From CAKVLS01 sp045638465 (GTDB lineage Bacteria > Bacillota > Clostridia > Christensenellales > UBA1242), in assembly GCA_045638465.1 (NCBI GenBank), contig JAZUBK010000020.1, forward strand, positions 1 to 64,000: DNA of 64,000 nt, in the 5' to 3' direction. Below, piece after piece: positions 23,951 to 34,190 of the stretch. Position 1 is the first letter of the stretch, and each line of letters begins with the position of its first letter. The notes beneath the pieces were generated by a model. That model was given only the letters and a program-made list of their open reading frames with translations, did no database searches and was not told where the DNA came from. Made by a program: the position numbers and the translations under genes.

Positions 23951-24880
23951 TTATAATTCATTTATGTCGGATATCTTGTTATTTTGAAACTTGAAAGAAT
24001 AATCTTTGGCATAATAAATATTATCCTTTTCGGTTAAGATACATAATTTATCATTGTATGGGTCGTGGGTTATTCTTTCGATATCTCCAAAAAATGTGCT
24101 CAAAAGTTTGTCAGATAGTTTGTCAGACAGATTTTTAGTTATGTATTGCCTTGAAAGTTTGAAATTTTTTAACTGGATACTTTCGACAAAGGCATAAGGG
24201 ATAAGGTCTATATTTTTTGTAATGTCGGGGTGATTGTTTAGGTAGATAATTTTTTCGTTATAAGCGGCCCTTGAAAAATCAATTTCTATTGCTTTGCCTG
24301 TCTTTGCCATATCAAAATTTGGAACGATGACAGAGAGTTTGTTGCCAGAAAAAGTAAAACTTTTTAGGTCTTGGTATATAGCAATTTTTTCATCATTAAT
24401 TAAAGCGTAAATATGAGAATTTCCTTCTTTAAAAAATAGATGTAAGGCGCTATTTATCTCTATTCCGCAGATAAAAGTAGCAATAAATGGAAGCTCAAAA
24501 TAGCTATAATTTTCGCTGTTTTTAACGCAAAGAGCAGTTGTTTTTGAAGTGTAAATTTCGATAGATTTTTGGCTGTTTTCTATTCTTTGAGAGGAGGTAT
24601 TTAGCCGCAAATTATTTGAGAGTAAAAAAGGTTTTAGGGTGATTTCGATATGGTTATTTGGGTATTTTGTGACCGAAAAATCATCACAATTTTTAAGGTT
24701 CGAAAGGTCAACTTTTATAACAGATGGTATTGCTATTTTTCCATTTATTTGCCTATCTAATGGATAGTATCTTATTATCAAATTTTGGTCAGGAAAGGGT
24801 ATATTTTGGCTAGAGTTTTTTATTAAATATTCTTTGTTTGCGATGATAAGTGCTGGGGTGTTTGATTTAATATGTAACAT
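23951..24880 (-). CDS. Hypothetical protein, 309 aa
   Basis: I do not recognise it. It is rich in I, N, S and Y, strand-like throughout, without signal peptide or membrane helix. A repeated NLSDKLSDKLL sits near 250, and the last ~50 residues (IERITHDPYNDKLCILTEKDNIYYAKDYSF) resemble a beta-propeller-like or WD-like strand pattern. AGGAGA precedes the ATG. It faces away from the Myb-like gene at 24965, and the two share an 84-bp intergenic region with ribosome sites at both ends. Confidence 0.7.
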   Translation of the reverse strand: MLHIKSNTPALIIANKEYLIKNSSQNIPFPDQNLIIRYYPLDRQINGKIAIPSVIKVDLSNLKNCDDFSVTKYPNNHIEITLKPFLLSNNLRLNTSSQRIENSQKSIEIYTSKTTALCVKNSENYSYFELPFIATFICGIEINSALHLFFKEGNSHIYALINDEKIAIYQDLKSFTFSGNKLSVIVPNFDMAKTGKAIEIDFSRAAYNEKIIYLNNHPDITKNIDLIPYAFVESIQLKNFKLSRQYITKNLSDKLSDKLLSTFFGDIERITHDPYNDKLCILTEKDNIYYAKDYSFKFQNNKISDINEL

Positions 24881-24964
24881 AGTTTTCTCCTAATATATTT
24901 TATGAAAAAATACTTTTTGTATGAGTAATATTTTTTGTGGGAATAATACTTTTAGGAGAATATT

Positions 24965-25285
24965 ATGAAGTGGACTATTGATGAAGAAAAAGATTTGATA
25001 AACCTTATAAATAAGTGTAATGAAAATGGACTAAAAAATTATGATGCTTTTTTAGGCCACAGCAAAAAATATAATAGAAGTGTAGCTGCCGTAAAAAGGC
25101 GATATTATAGTTTGAGGCCAAAAGGCTCTAAAGATATGCTAAAACAAGCACTTTTGGACATAGAAAGTAGAAACAAAATAGTCAATATTGGTACGTATAA
25201 AAAACCTGTTATTACCGAAAAAGATTTACAAGCATTATTTATGGGAATTGTAAGGCTAATTAAAAATAATATGATTGGGGACTAA
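24965..25285 (+). CDS. Myb/SANT-like (RsfA-type) DNA-binding protein, 106 aa
   Basis: Residues 1-55 match the RsfA/YlbO Myb-like pattern: W-T-I-D-E-E-K-D at the N-terminus, AFLGHSKKYNRSVAAVKRRYYSL as the recognition part. RsfA-type proteins tune sporulation genes in Bacilli. The rest (~60-106) is helical and may dimerise. AGGAGA stands 5 nt before the ATG. The divergent neighbour could be its target, but that is inference. Confidence 0.7.
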   Translation: MKWTIDEEKDLINLINKCNENGLKNYDAFLGHSKKYNRSVAAVKRRYYSLRPKGSKDMLKQALLDIESRNKIVNIGTYKKPVITEKDLQALFMGIVRLIKNNMIGD

Positions 25286-25330
25286 AATGGTACAACGCCT
25301 ATTATAAAAGGAAAAAATATATATAAGTAA

Positions 25331-25359
25331 TTTACTTAAAAAGCCAAAAATGTTAAAAT
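25331..25359 (+). promoter_or_regulatory. Promoter of addB-addA
   Basis: TTTACT (25331-25336), 17-nt spacer, TAAAAT (25354-25359). Confidence 0.65.
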
Positions 25360-25375
25360 AATTTTTGGAGAGATT

Positions 25376-28300
25376 ATGTTAAATATTTATTGCGGAAAAA
25401 CCTTATTTGAAGGTTATACACACTTGATGAAAAGGCTAAAGGAAAATAGAAAGACTGGTCTATTTGATAGCCATATTTTTGTTGTGCCAGATAGATTTAG
25501 TATGGCATGTGAAAAAGACATTTTTGACTATCTAAACATAGAAAGCACCTTTGATATAAGCGTACTTACTATGTCACGTTTTGCAAGTCAAATATTGGGA
25601 AATAACGTCAAAGTTTTGCCAAAAACGATCAGTAGTATGATTGTTCAAAAGATACTTATTGATAACAAAAAAAATCTAAAGTGTTTTTATAAAACAAGAC
25701 TTGCAGCATCTTTTGCAAAGGAACTTTTTGAGACTATAAACCAACTAAAAAGTTGTGGAATAAAGCCTCAAGATATTAATATCTCAAGTGATGATTTCTT
25801 GGCACAAAAAATGACTGATATTAAATTTATTTACGAAAAATATGAAGAATATTTGAGAGTAAATAATTTGCTGGATAGTGCTGACAAATTTACACTTTTT
25901 GAAAAGTATTTGCCTGAGGCAAAATCACTAAAAAATAGCTGTATATACATAAGCCATTTCGATAGCTTTACAAAGCAAGGTTATGCCATAATCAAAAAGT
26001 TTATTGAAAATGCAAAACAAGTAAATATTTCTGTAACAAAATCAGAGGGTGAATTAAACTCTCATATATATCTAAACGACGTATATGCTAATGTTGTTGC
26101 AATAGCTCAAGACCTTGGCAAAGAGCCAAATATTTTTGAGTGCGACGAAAAATTATCTAATAGCTTTGAGCATATCAAAAACAATCTGTTTAGTTATAAC
26201 CCAAAAAGTATTTTTATGAAAGATAACAACATTACACTTTCTTGTCATAACACCTTTGTGCAAGAGTGTGAGTTTGTTGCTACCGCTATAAAAAAGAAAA
26301 TAAACGAAGGCGATAGATTCAAAAATATCGCAGTTGCTGTGCCAAGTTTGGAAAGTAACAAAGATACCTTAGTAAGGGTATTTGACGACTTTGGTATTAA
26401 TGCCTTTTTTGACGTATCAACTTCGCTTACAGATACCATTATCGATAAGCTTATTCAAACCTTAATTATGTTAAAGGTTAGGTATTTCAAAAAAGAAGAT
26501 ATAATCAAATTTATAAAAAGCCCGATCGTAAACTTTGATCAAGGTTACATTTGGGAATTAGAAAATTACATACAAACAAAAAACATAGAGGGAAAGTCTC
26601 TATTCCGTGAAGATAATGTTTTGGCGGAGTTTAGAAATCTTGCCAAAGTATATCTTGATTGGATAAGTATGCTAAAAACCTCTGCAAGTTATAGTGGATA
26701 TTGTGATTTGCTTTTATCTCTTTTTGAGCAAATAAATCTAAAGGAAAAACTAGATAATCTTTGCAAACAATATCATGATAACGGCTATATCAAAGAAAGT
26801 AAAAAAACTCAGCAAATATATAATCTAACAATATCTCTTCTTGACGGGCTAAAGAATATATTTGGCGATGTAGAGTGTGATATTTATGAGTTTTTAGACG
26901 TATTAAAAAGTGGCTTTGAGGCGGTGTCTTTATCAGTAACACCTATTTCTGTAGACAGTGTGTTTGTTGGCGATAGTAGTAGCAGTATTTTTGAAAGGGC
27001 AAAACACTTATTTGTAATTGGTGCAAAAGAAGGAGAACTTCCTATTGTAAATAGCGACTGTGGTTTGATTACAGATAGAGAAATTGATAAACTATCAAGC
27101 TCGTATAAAATAGAGCCTAGCATCAAAACCATCAACCAAAGAGAAAGATTCAAATTGTTTAATCTTTTAACAACGCCAACTGATTCTTTGCACATTTCTT
27201 ATTCAAAAGGCCTTGACGAAAAGACCTTCGAAGCGGGTTTTGTAAAACAACTTAAAAATATGTTTTATATAGTAACCGCAAAGGGCAAAGAACCTCTTGA
27301 GATGTTAGATGATGATTACAACTATTTTACTTTCTGCGAAAAACTAGGCAGTATGCCTCACGCAGAAAAAATACTTGCAGGATTTATTCGCAATATAGAA
27401 GATGGCGTCAGATATACAAACGAAGATGACATAGCATCTTTATTTACTGTTATTTCGGATAAAAAGCCACACTTGAAGAGTTATAAAAACATAACTAATT
27501 ATAAAAAAGAAAACACTATCAAAAGCAACTTATTCTTTGGCAAAGGAACAATAAGTGTTTCTGAGGCAGAAAGATACTATGCGTGTCCTTTTAAACACTT
27601 TGTTGATTATGGACTAAAGCTAAAAGAAAATAGGGTAGAGTCTTTTGACAATATGCAAGTCGGAAACTTTTTGCATAAGGTGGCAGAAGTATTTGTAAAA
27701 GATAATATGGGGGCTTTCCCGCTATCACAAAAAGATATTGTAGATAAAGTTGCGGAGATTTGTGATAAGGTGCTAGATAGTGAGGAGTTTTCTAAGCTTA
27801 AAGAAAATGGGGATAATATCCTATCTATAATCAGCATCAAAAAAGAAGCGGTGCGTATGTGCAAGGCAATAAACTATCAAATAGAAAGTTCTGAGTTTAG
27901 GCCTATACTTACAGAAGCTCGTTTTGATAGCTCAAACACAATAAAAAGTGTAGAGATAATAGTAGATGATAAAAAGTTAAAAATAGTAGGAGCTATAGAT
28001 AGGGTAGATGCTTTTGATAAGTATTTTAGAATAATAGACTACAAAACAGGCAAGTGCGATAGCTCTTTAAAAGAACTTTACTTTGGTAAAAAGTTGCAAC
28101 TATATGTTTATCAACACGTAACTGAGCAAAGCCTAAAGTTAAAACCAGCAGGGGCGTATTATTTCCCTGTAAAAAATAGTTATAATAGTTTGGACGAAAG
28201 TGGAAATTATGCATATAAGCTAAAAGGTTATACTGATAGTAGTGATGATGTAATAATTGCTAGTGACAAAAACCTAAATGATAATTTGGACAGCGATATT

Positions 28301-28597
28301 ATCAGTGTATCTAAGAAAAAAGGCGGCGGATACTATGCAAAGAGCGAAGTGATGGAAAGCGGTGATATATTGGCCTTAGCGGAGTATGCGATGGAGGCTT
28401 TGAAAGTTGCAACCTCTGAGATTTTGTCTGGAAACATCACTCCGACACCACTTGGTAAAAACGAGGAAGAGGGTTGTAAATATTGCCCATACAAAGGCAT
28501 ATGCCGATTTGACGAAAGTATAGGTGATAGAGTAAGAACCATGAGTGAAGCAATAGAGATAGAAACTATAAGGGGGAGTTTAGATGGCAAAGATTGA
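25376..28597 (+). CDS. addB: ATP-dependent helicase/nuclease subunit B (AddB)
   Basis: 1073 aa, slightly short for AddB (~1150). With AddA it processes double-strand ends for RecA. The four iron-sulfur cysteines are visible: Cys737 (YACPFKHF), then Cys1034, Cys1037 and Cys1043 in C-x2-C-x5-C. The RecB-type nuclease core is at ~870-895 (GAIDRVD, then IIDYKTG). The N-terminus reads MLNIYCGKTLFEGYTHL where most AddB proteins carry a GxxGSGKT Walker A loop, so ATP binding by this subunit looks lost. It is the only gene I see here with a TGA stop, and that TGA lies inside the addA start region (14-bp overlap). Confidence 0.93.
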   Translation: MLNIYCGKTLFEGYTHLMKRLKENRKTGLFDSHIFVVPDRFSMACEKDIFDYLNIESTFDISVLTMSRFASQILGNNVKVLPKTISSMIVQKILIDNKKNLKCFYKTRLAASFAKELFETINQLKSCGIKPQDINISSDDFLAQKMTDIKFIYEKYEEYLRVNNLLDSADKFTLFEKYLPEAKSLKNSCIYISHFDSFTKQGYAIIKKFIENAKQVNISVTKSEGELNSHIYLNDVYANVVAIAQDLGKEPNIFECDEKLSNSFEHIKNNLFSYNPKSIFMKDNNITLSCHNTFVQECEFVATAIKKKINEGDRFKNIAVAVPSLESNKDTLVRVFDDFGINAFFDVSTSLTDTIIDKLIQTLIMLKVRYFKKEDIIKFIKSPIVNFDQGYIWELENYIQTKNIEGKSLFREDNVLAEFRNLAKVYLDWISMLKTSASYSGYCDLLLSLFEQINLKEKLDNLCKQYHDNGYIKESKKTQQIYNLTISLLDGLKNIFGDVECDIYEFLDVLKSGFEAVSLSVTPISVDSVFVGDSSSSIFERAKHLFVIGAKEGELPIVNSDCGLITDREIDKLSSSYKIEPSIKTINQRERFKLFNLLTTPTDSLHISYSKGLDEKTFEAGFVKQLKNMFYIVTAKGKEPLEMLDDDYNYFTFCEKLGSMPHAEKILAGFIRNIEDGVRYTNEDDIASLFTVISDKKPHLKSYKNITNYKKENTIKSNLFFGKGTISVSEAERYYACPFKHFVDYGLKLKENRVESFDNMQVGNFLHKVAEVFVKDNMGAFPLSQKDIVDKVAEICDKVLDSEEFSKLKENGDNILSIISIKKEAVRMCKAINYQIESSEFRPILTEARFDSSNTIKSVEIIVDDKKLKIVGAIDRVDAFDKYFRIIDYKTGKCDSSLKELYFGKKLQLYVYQHVTEQSLKLKPAGAYYFPVKNSYNSLDESGNYAYKLKGYTDSSDDVIIASDKNLNDNLDSDIISVSKKKGGGYYAKSEVMESGDILALAEYAMEALKVATSEILSGNITPTPLGKNEEEGCKYCPYKGICRFDESIGDRVRTMSEAIEIETIRGSLDGKD

Positions 28598-31500
28598 TTT
28601 TACAAAATCGCAACAAGATGTAATAGACCATAACGGCAATAACTTACTTGTTTTTGCTAGTGCTGGTAGCGGAAAAACTGCAGTAATTATTGAAAAAATT
28701 GCTCAAAGCATAATATCAGGCTCAACCACCTTAGACAAACTACTTGTAGTTACCTTTACAGAATCTGCAACCGCAGAAATGAAACAAAGACTTTATGATA
28801 AACTAAGTGAAAACATAGATAAGCCAAATATAAAAGATGAGATAGAAAAACTATCTCTTGCAGATATTTCAACCTTACATGGTTTTTGCCAAAGGTTAAT
28901 CAAACAATACTTTTTTGAACTAGATATAGAGCCTACTTTTTCTATCTTTAGTGATGAAGAAGCTAACTTTTATAAAATCAAGGCTATCGACTATCTTTTG
29001 AGAGAAAAGCAAGAGCAAGGAGCAGATAGTTTTATATCTTTGTGCGAAATGTTTTATAATAACAGAAGTCTTGTATCGCTAAAATCAAATGTTTTAGACT
29101 TTTATAACTTTTTGCAATCCCTAGATAACAAAGACGAATATATGTCTATAACAGCAACTTCTTGTTATACAACCGACCTAAAAAAGAATAATGCTTGTAA
29201 GTTTGTTGTTGAGAGATTTTCAAAAGACTATTTATATTTCAAAACAGCTTTTGATTCTCTAAAAATAGTAAGCCAACAAGCTGGAGAAGAAAAGGTCACA
29301 AAAGCAATAGAAGTTGTGACAGATGTTCTAACAAAAACTAAAATTAAAACTTTTGAAGAGATGTTTGAATACTTCAAAGTTTTAGACAAAATAAAAAGTC
29401 CGTTTGGGCTAAAAGTTCAAAGTGATATATTAAAGGAAGCCCGTAGTTTGTGGGCTGCATTAGGGGCTTTAATTGATGACTTTTTCAAGATATGTGGCGA
29501 AGATGAAGACATAACCAAAATTGCCGAAAATATCAAAGCATCAGAACCTGCAGTAAGAGAGTTTCTTTCTTTAGTTTCGGACTTTGAAAAAGAATATACA
29601 AAAATCAAAAAACAAAAAAAGGCACTTGACTTTGACGACTTAGAAAAGTATGCTTTGAAACTTTTAGAGAACGAAAAACTAAGAGAGTCTATACAAGAAA
29701 AATACGATGTTTTGTACATAGATGAATACCAAGATATCAATAGTAAGCAAGAGAAGATTTTGTCTTATGTTACATCTGGTGACAATATGGTAATGGTCGG
29801 CGACCTAAAACAAAGTATTTATGGTTTCCGTAATAGTTCGCCAGAAATATTAATTTATAAAACTGCCCTTTACAAAAAAAGTGTCGGCGGAAAGTTAATC
29901 ACCCTAAAAGAAAATTTCCGTAGTAATCCTATAATACTAGATTTCGTTAACAAAATATTCAATAGAGTAATGAAAGAAAACTTCGGTGGAATAGATTACA
30001 AAAAAGACGGTGCTTTCAAAGGGGCTGCTAAATACAAAAAAGTAGATGATTACAAAGAAGTTTCAATAGACTTTATTAAATATAAAGATAGAGAAAAGAA
30101 AGAGACTTACTTTGGCGATGTATATTCGGTAAAAAATGATAATCGATCAGCATATGTTCGCAGCGTAGCAAAAGTAGAGGCAAAGGTTATCGCTGAAAAA
30201 ATCAAAAAGATGCTTGGCAAACCTTATTATGACGCCAAGAAAAAAGATTTCTTCCCGCTAGAGTATAAAAATTTTACTATACTATGTAGGAGCAAATCTT
30301 ATATCAAAGAACTTGCTATGTATTTGCAAAAGTACGAAATACCATGTGTTTCAAAAACTTCTGATAATATATACAATAACCCTGATGTTTTGTTCTTGCT
30401 AAATATCCTAAAGGTTGTAAATAATCCTCAAGACGATTTAGCTTTGGCATCAATTTTGTCTTCACCATTTTTTGGAATAAAATTTGATGACCTAGCCACA
30501 ATCAAGAAAAATACAAATCAAGAATATTTTTATGATTGTGTAAAAGAATATTTGGATAATAATAAAAACGACCTTACTTGCAAATTAAATGAGGCTTATA
30601 GCCTTGTATATAAACTAAGAGAAATGAAAGATTTTTCTACTATATACGATTTGCTTATTTATGCAGATAGGGTTTTGGGTATTTTGAATTATTATTTGCT
30701 TTTGCCAGATGGTAGAGCAAAACATAAAGTATTACAAAACTTTATTGAGCAATTTAACTTTGTGCCATACAATAATGACATTAACGAATATCTAAATTAT
30801 GTAGATAGTTACCTAAAAGATACTGAGATTACTATGGTATCTCCTAGCGGTGATGATTGTGTACATATTGACACAATACACTCAAGCAAAGGTCTTGAGT
30901 ATGAAGTTGTTTTTGTTGCTGGTTGTGGCAAACAATTTTCAAACATTACAACACGACAAGATATTTTGAGAGACAAAGATTTGGGCGTGGGAATCAACGC
31001 TTATGATATCGACGAACATATCAAGTACAAAACTTTGACCAAACAAGCAATAATCGAAAAAGTAAGATTGCAAGAAAAGTTGGAAGAGAGTAGACTTTTA
31101 TATGTTGCTCTAACACGCGCAAAAAATTCACTAAATATTATTTGTTCTTTTGATACAGATAATATAGAAGAATTAAGTGAGTATGCAATACGCAAATCTA
31201 ATAAATATGCAAACTGGATTCTTGCGGCTTTTGAAAAACCGCTTATCGATAATATAAGAACTTGCGAAGAAGAAAAGACCTTTAACTATAATGACCACTA
31301 TGAAGTAAATGTTCATTTGCCAGAAAAATTATTTGAGGTGGAAGAGCTTGTTAATGTAGAAGACGTACTGCTTTGTAGTGGAAGCAAAGTAACTGAGATA
31401 AAAGAATATTTAGAGAAAGAATATCCTTACAAAGATAGTTTTTCTATCGCTCAAAAAAATACTGTAACTAGTCTTATGATGTTAGAGGCTGAAAGTAGTG

Positions 31501-32060
31501 AAAGTCTAAATCCAGCCCCAAGAAAATTTGGTACAGATGAGCACTCTGCAAAAGCTCTTATTGATTACGCACTGCTTGGAACAATTTATCATAAGATTTT
31601 GCAAGAGATAGATTTTGAAATTGATAGCGTAGAGAAGGTTGATGATTTTGTAAAATTGTGCAAAGAAAACGACAGTCAAAACGCTCCATATTATGATAAA
31701 GTAGATTGCAAAAAAATATTTACCTGCATAAAAAATATTGCCCCTTTGATTAGAAATAAAGAGGTAGAAAAAGAAAAACAATTTATTGCATATTTGCCTC
31801 ATAAAGATATTATCGAAGGAAGCTTACTTGAGGATAAAGTATTATTGCAAGGTGTAATCGACCTAATGGTCGGAAATGGCGGAAATGTAGATATTATCGA
31901 CTATAAAACAACTAGGGTGGAAAAACCCGAACAACTGGTCGAAAAATATTATGTTCAGATGAAATTGTATAAACTGGCAGTAGAACGTGCGGTCGGAAAA
32001 ATGGTTAAAAATGTTTATATTTACTCTCTGCACTTAGACACTTTAATAAAAATAATTTAA
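28584..32060 (+). CDS. addA: ATP-dependent helicase/nuclease subunit A (AddA)
   Basis: 1158 aa, within the family range. It is a UvrD-type helicase followed by a RecB-type nuclease. The Walker A loop ASAGSGKT is at 25-32, the Walker B DEYQD from 380, GDLKQSIYGFR from ~406, the late helicase segment HSSKGLEYEVVFVAG near 770, and the nuclease motif IDYKT with Asp1106. It overlaps addB by 14 bp, and GGGGAG inside addB is its ribosome site. No clear terminator follows; a new promoter stands at 32089. Confidence 0.95.
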   Translation: MAKIDFTKSQQDVIDHNGNNLLVFASAGSGKTAVIIEKIAQSIISGSTTLDKLLVVTFTESATAEMKQRLYDKLSENIDKPNIKDEIEKLSLADISTLHGFCQRLIKQYFFELDIEPTFSIFSDEEANFYKIKAIDYLLREKQEQGADSFISLCEMFYNNRSLVSLKSNVLDFYNFLQSLDNKDEYMSITATSCYTTDLKKNNACKFVVERFSKDYLYFKTAFDSLKIVSQQAGEEKVTKAIEVVTDVLTKTKIKTFEEMFEYFKVLDKIKSPFGLKVQSDILKEARSLWAALGALIDDFFKICGEDEDITKIAENIKASEPAVREFLSLVSDFEKEYTKIKKQKKALDFDDLEKYALKLLENEKLRESIQEKYDVLYIDEYQDINSKQEKILSYVTSGDNMVMVGDLKQSIYGFRNSSPEILIYKTALYKKSVGGKLITLKENFRSNPIILDFVNKIFNRVMKENFGGIDYKKDGAFKGAAKYKKVDDYKEVSIDFIKYKDREKKETYFGDVYSVKNDNRSAYVRSVAKVEAKVIAEKIKKMLGKPYYDAKKKDFFPLEYKNFTILCRSKSYIKELAMYLQKYEIPCVSKTSDNIYNNPDVLFLLNILKVVNNPQDDLALASILSSPFFGIKFDDLATIKKNTNQEYFYDCVKEYLDNNKNDLTCKLNEAYSLVYKLREMKDFSTIYDLLIYADRVLGILNYYLLLPDGRAKHKVLQNFIEQFNFVPYNNDINEYLNYVDSYLKDTEITMVSPSGDDCVHIDTIHSSKGLEYEVVFVAGCGKQFSNITTRQDILRDKDLGVGINAYDIDEHIKYKTLTKQAIIEKVRLQEKLEESRLLYVALTRAKNSLNIICSFDTDNIEELSEYAIRKSNKYANWILAAFEKPLIDNIRTCEEEKTFNYNDHYEVNVHLPEKLFEVEELVNVEDVLLCSGSKVTEIKEYLEKEYPYKDSFSIAQKNTVTSLMMLEAESSESLNPAPRKFGTDEHSAKALIDYALLGTIYHKILQEIDFEIDSVEKVDDFVKLCKENDSQNAPYYDKVDCKKIFTCIKNIAPLIRNKEVEKEKQFIAYLPHKDIIEGSLLEDKVLLQGVIDLMVGNGGNVDIIDYKTTRVEKPEQLVEKYYVQMKLYKLAVERAVGKMVKNVYIYSLHLDTLIKII

Positions 32061-32088
32061 TTATTTTTTTAAAATGTCGCAAAATAAT

Positions 32089-32116
32089 TTGTAAATAAAA
32101 AAAAGTATGTTATACT
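32089..32116 (+). promoter_or_regulatory. Promoter of the gene at 32147
   Basis: TTGTAA (32089-32094), 16-nt spacer, TATACT (32111-32116). Confidence 0.7.
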
Positions 32117-32146
32117 AACTGCAGAAAATATTTTTAGGAGAGTATT

Positions 32147-34105
32147 ATGAACATATTTGATACAGTTGCAAATATTATCAGAAGTGCTGCTGACTTCTTA
32201 GGATTTCAATATTTGGCAATAATCATACTTGGCCTTATGCTACTTGCTATGCTTATCATGATCATGGGTATCCGCTCATCATATGAAAGCAAGATTTTGA
32301 AATCTATTGATAGATTCAACAAGTACTTTTCAAGAAAGCCATTTATCACTGATGAGAACTTGGTAGAGTTTAACAGCAAAATGAAAGACGTACCAAAGAC
32401 TCTTAGAACTCGTTGGCAAATGTATATGCTAAACAGAGATGATGCCCCAACAAAATATATCAACATTCATACTTGCGTAGAAAGACCACTTAGAACAAGT
32501 CTTATCGATAGAGACGTTCAAAACTTCTACTTGTTTGTTGGTTTACTTCTTGGTGTATCTTTACTATTTGGATTTGGTGCTGTAGACGGAACACTTACTG
32601 TTGGTGAGATTATGTACAGAGTAGGTCTTATCCCTGCAGTAACACTTTTGATTGGTGTTGTGTTTGCTTTGATTGTAAGAGCATGGAAAAATGCGTTACA
32701 AGCCGACCTTTTTGAAAACTTCCATATTTTTGAACAGTCGTTGACTAGAGCAGTAACTACACTACCAGCTTATGTAGACTATGAAATTTTGTTCTCAAGA
32801 AAAGAAATCAAAAATGGTATTCCGATTTTGCAACAATATCTTGAAAAGAGAGATTTGCAAGAACAACAAGAACTTGAAAAAGCAAGAGTTAATGCTGTAG
32901 AAGTTGAAACTTATAACTTTGAAGAACTTGGCATCAATGGTTCTTTGGTTTTGGATAGAGCGATGAAAGAGTGCGAAACATTTATTAGTAACCGTAGAAG
33001 ACTTACTATTGAATGTGGACAAATTCAATCAGAAAAAGATAGCTTTACTAAAAACTATGAAACTGCTGAAAAAGATTACCAAAGAAAACTTCAATCAAGT
33101 AGAGAAAACTTGGATAGTTTGAAACAACAACAAGAACAAGCAACAAACCGTATCGAAGGTAACTATATCAGAAAGCAAATTCAAGACGAAATCAAAAAGC
33201 AACAACAAATTGAAAAAGATAGCGATGAAGCTGCTGCAAGATATAAAGAAGAGCAAGTTGCTCTTGACGAAAAGATCGCTCAAAGAAAAGCAGAGATCGA
33301 AGAAAAGAGAAAGTATGTTGAAACAGTTATGTTGTCAGAGTTCAAAAACTATGCTAACGTTATGTACAAAAAACTTATGGACGCAGCCGTAAAATCAAAT
33401 GCTGCTAAACTTGAAAAGTTGTCTGTAGAAAACGAAGAGCTAAAAGAACTTCTTAAAACTTTCCAAACTAACAAGATTGACGTATTTACACTTATTGATA
33501 ATATTGAAACAAAAGCTGAACAAAGTGTTGAGGACAAAGGTTTGTATGATACAGACGAAATCTCAATTCCTCAAAGGTTATATGATGAAAACGGTGAAGC
33601 TAGTGAAATCGTAGAAAAATCAGAATCTGGCCCTTCACTAGAAGAGATCCAAAAGGCTGAGCAATCAACTTATGTTTCAGAAAATAGCCAACCAGCTCCA
33701 GCACCAGCTGAGACTAGTGGAAACGAACTAGATGATATCCAAAAACAAATCGAGAAAGAAAGTGAAAACTTGTTCAAACAAAAACAAGAACTAAACGAAA
33801 GTATCGATAACATATCAAAAATGGACGATGGTGACGATGACGAGGACGAGGGCCAAAAACCAGAAGCTGAAGAAGCCCCAGCACCTGCACCAAAACCAGC
33901 TCCAAAACCTGCAGCTCCAAAACCAGCAGCTAAACCTGCTCCAAAACCTGCAGCACCAAAACCAGCGGCTCCAAAACCAGCAGCTAAACCTGCTGCACCA
34001 AAACCTGCAGCAAAACCAGCGGCTAAACCTGCTAAAAAATCTGGTGATGATATGGACGATATCAGCAACGAAATGGAAAACTTGCTAAACTCTCTAAATG
34101 ATTAA
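32147..34105 (+). CDS. Membrane protein with coiled coil and PAK-repeat tail, 652 aa
   Basis: I do not recognise a named family. There are three membrane helices (21-42, 127-146, 158-179), and a cytoplasmic-looking segment follows. Residues ~225-430 are a long, Gln/Glu/Lys-rich coiled coil. Residues ~577-630 consist of P, A and K in APKPAAKPA-type repeats. Two similar acidic/amphipathic stretches flank that linker: ELDDIQKQIEKESENL before it and DMDDISNEMENLLNSL as the last residues. This order suggests a membrane-based scaffold with a flexible arm and a terminal docking helix, which is inference. It is monocistronic with promoter and terminator. Confidence 0.8.
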   Translation: MNIFDTVANIIRSAADFLGFQYLAIIILGLMLLAMLIMIMGIRSSYESKILKSIDRFNKYFSRKPFITDENLVEFNSKMKDVPKTLRTRWQMYMLNRDDAPTKYINIHTCVERPLRTSLIDRDVQNFYLFVGLLLGVSLLFGFGAVDGTLTVGEIMYRVGLIPAVTLLIGVVFALIVRAWKNALQADLFENFHIFEQSLTRAVTTLPAYVDYEILFSRKEIKNGIPILQQYLEKRDLQEQQELEKARVNAVEVETYNFEELGINGSLVLDRAMKECETFISNRRRLTIECGQIQSEKDSFTKNYETAEKDYQRKLQSSRENLDSLKQQQEQATNRIEGNYIRKQIQDEIKKQQQIEKDSDEAAARYKEEQVALDEKIAQRKAEIEEKRKYVETVMLSEFKNYANVMYKKLMDAAVKSNAAKLEKLSVENEELKELLKTFQTNKIDVFTLIDNIETKAEQSVEDKGLYDTDEISIPQRLYDENGEASEIVEKSESGPSLEEIQKAEQSTYVSENSQPAPAPAETSGNELDDIQKQIEKESENLFKQKQELNESIDNISKMDDGDDDEDEGQKPEAEEAPAPAPKPAPKPAAPKPAAKPAPKPAAPKPAAPKPAAKPAAPKPAAKPAAKPAKKSGDDMDDISNEMENLLNSLND

Positions 34106-34156
34106 TTATAACTGAGATTTTAGGTAACAGTTTTACTTTTGATTAAATAACAAATA

Positions 34157-34190
34157 AAAAGAGATAGTTTCTTAGGCTATCTCTTTTTTT
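34157..34190. terminator. Bidirectional terminator
   Basis: An 11-bp stem (34157-34167 with 34177-34187), a 9-nt loop, with A/T tracts on both sides, between convergent genes. Confidence 0.9.

Noticed and set aside
33868..34035. Repeated DNA that might suggest a CRISPR or satellite array
   Set aside because: The repeats are short coding repeats (Pro-Ala-Lys) in frame, with no spacers.
33670..34068. Minus-strand frame rich in Gly/Ala/Phe opposite the PAK repeats
   Set aside because: It is the complement of the CCA/GCA repeat codons; the plus-strand gene is well supported.
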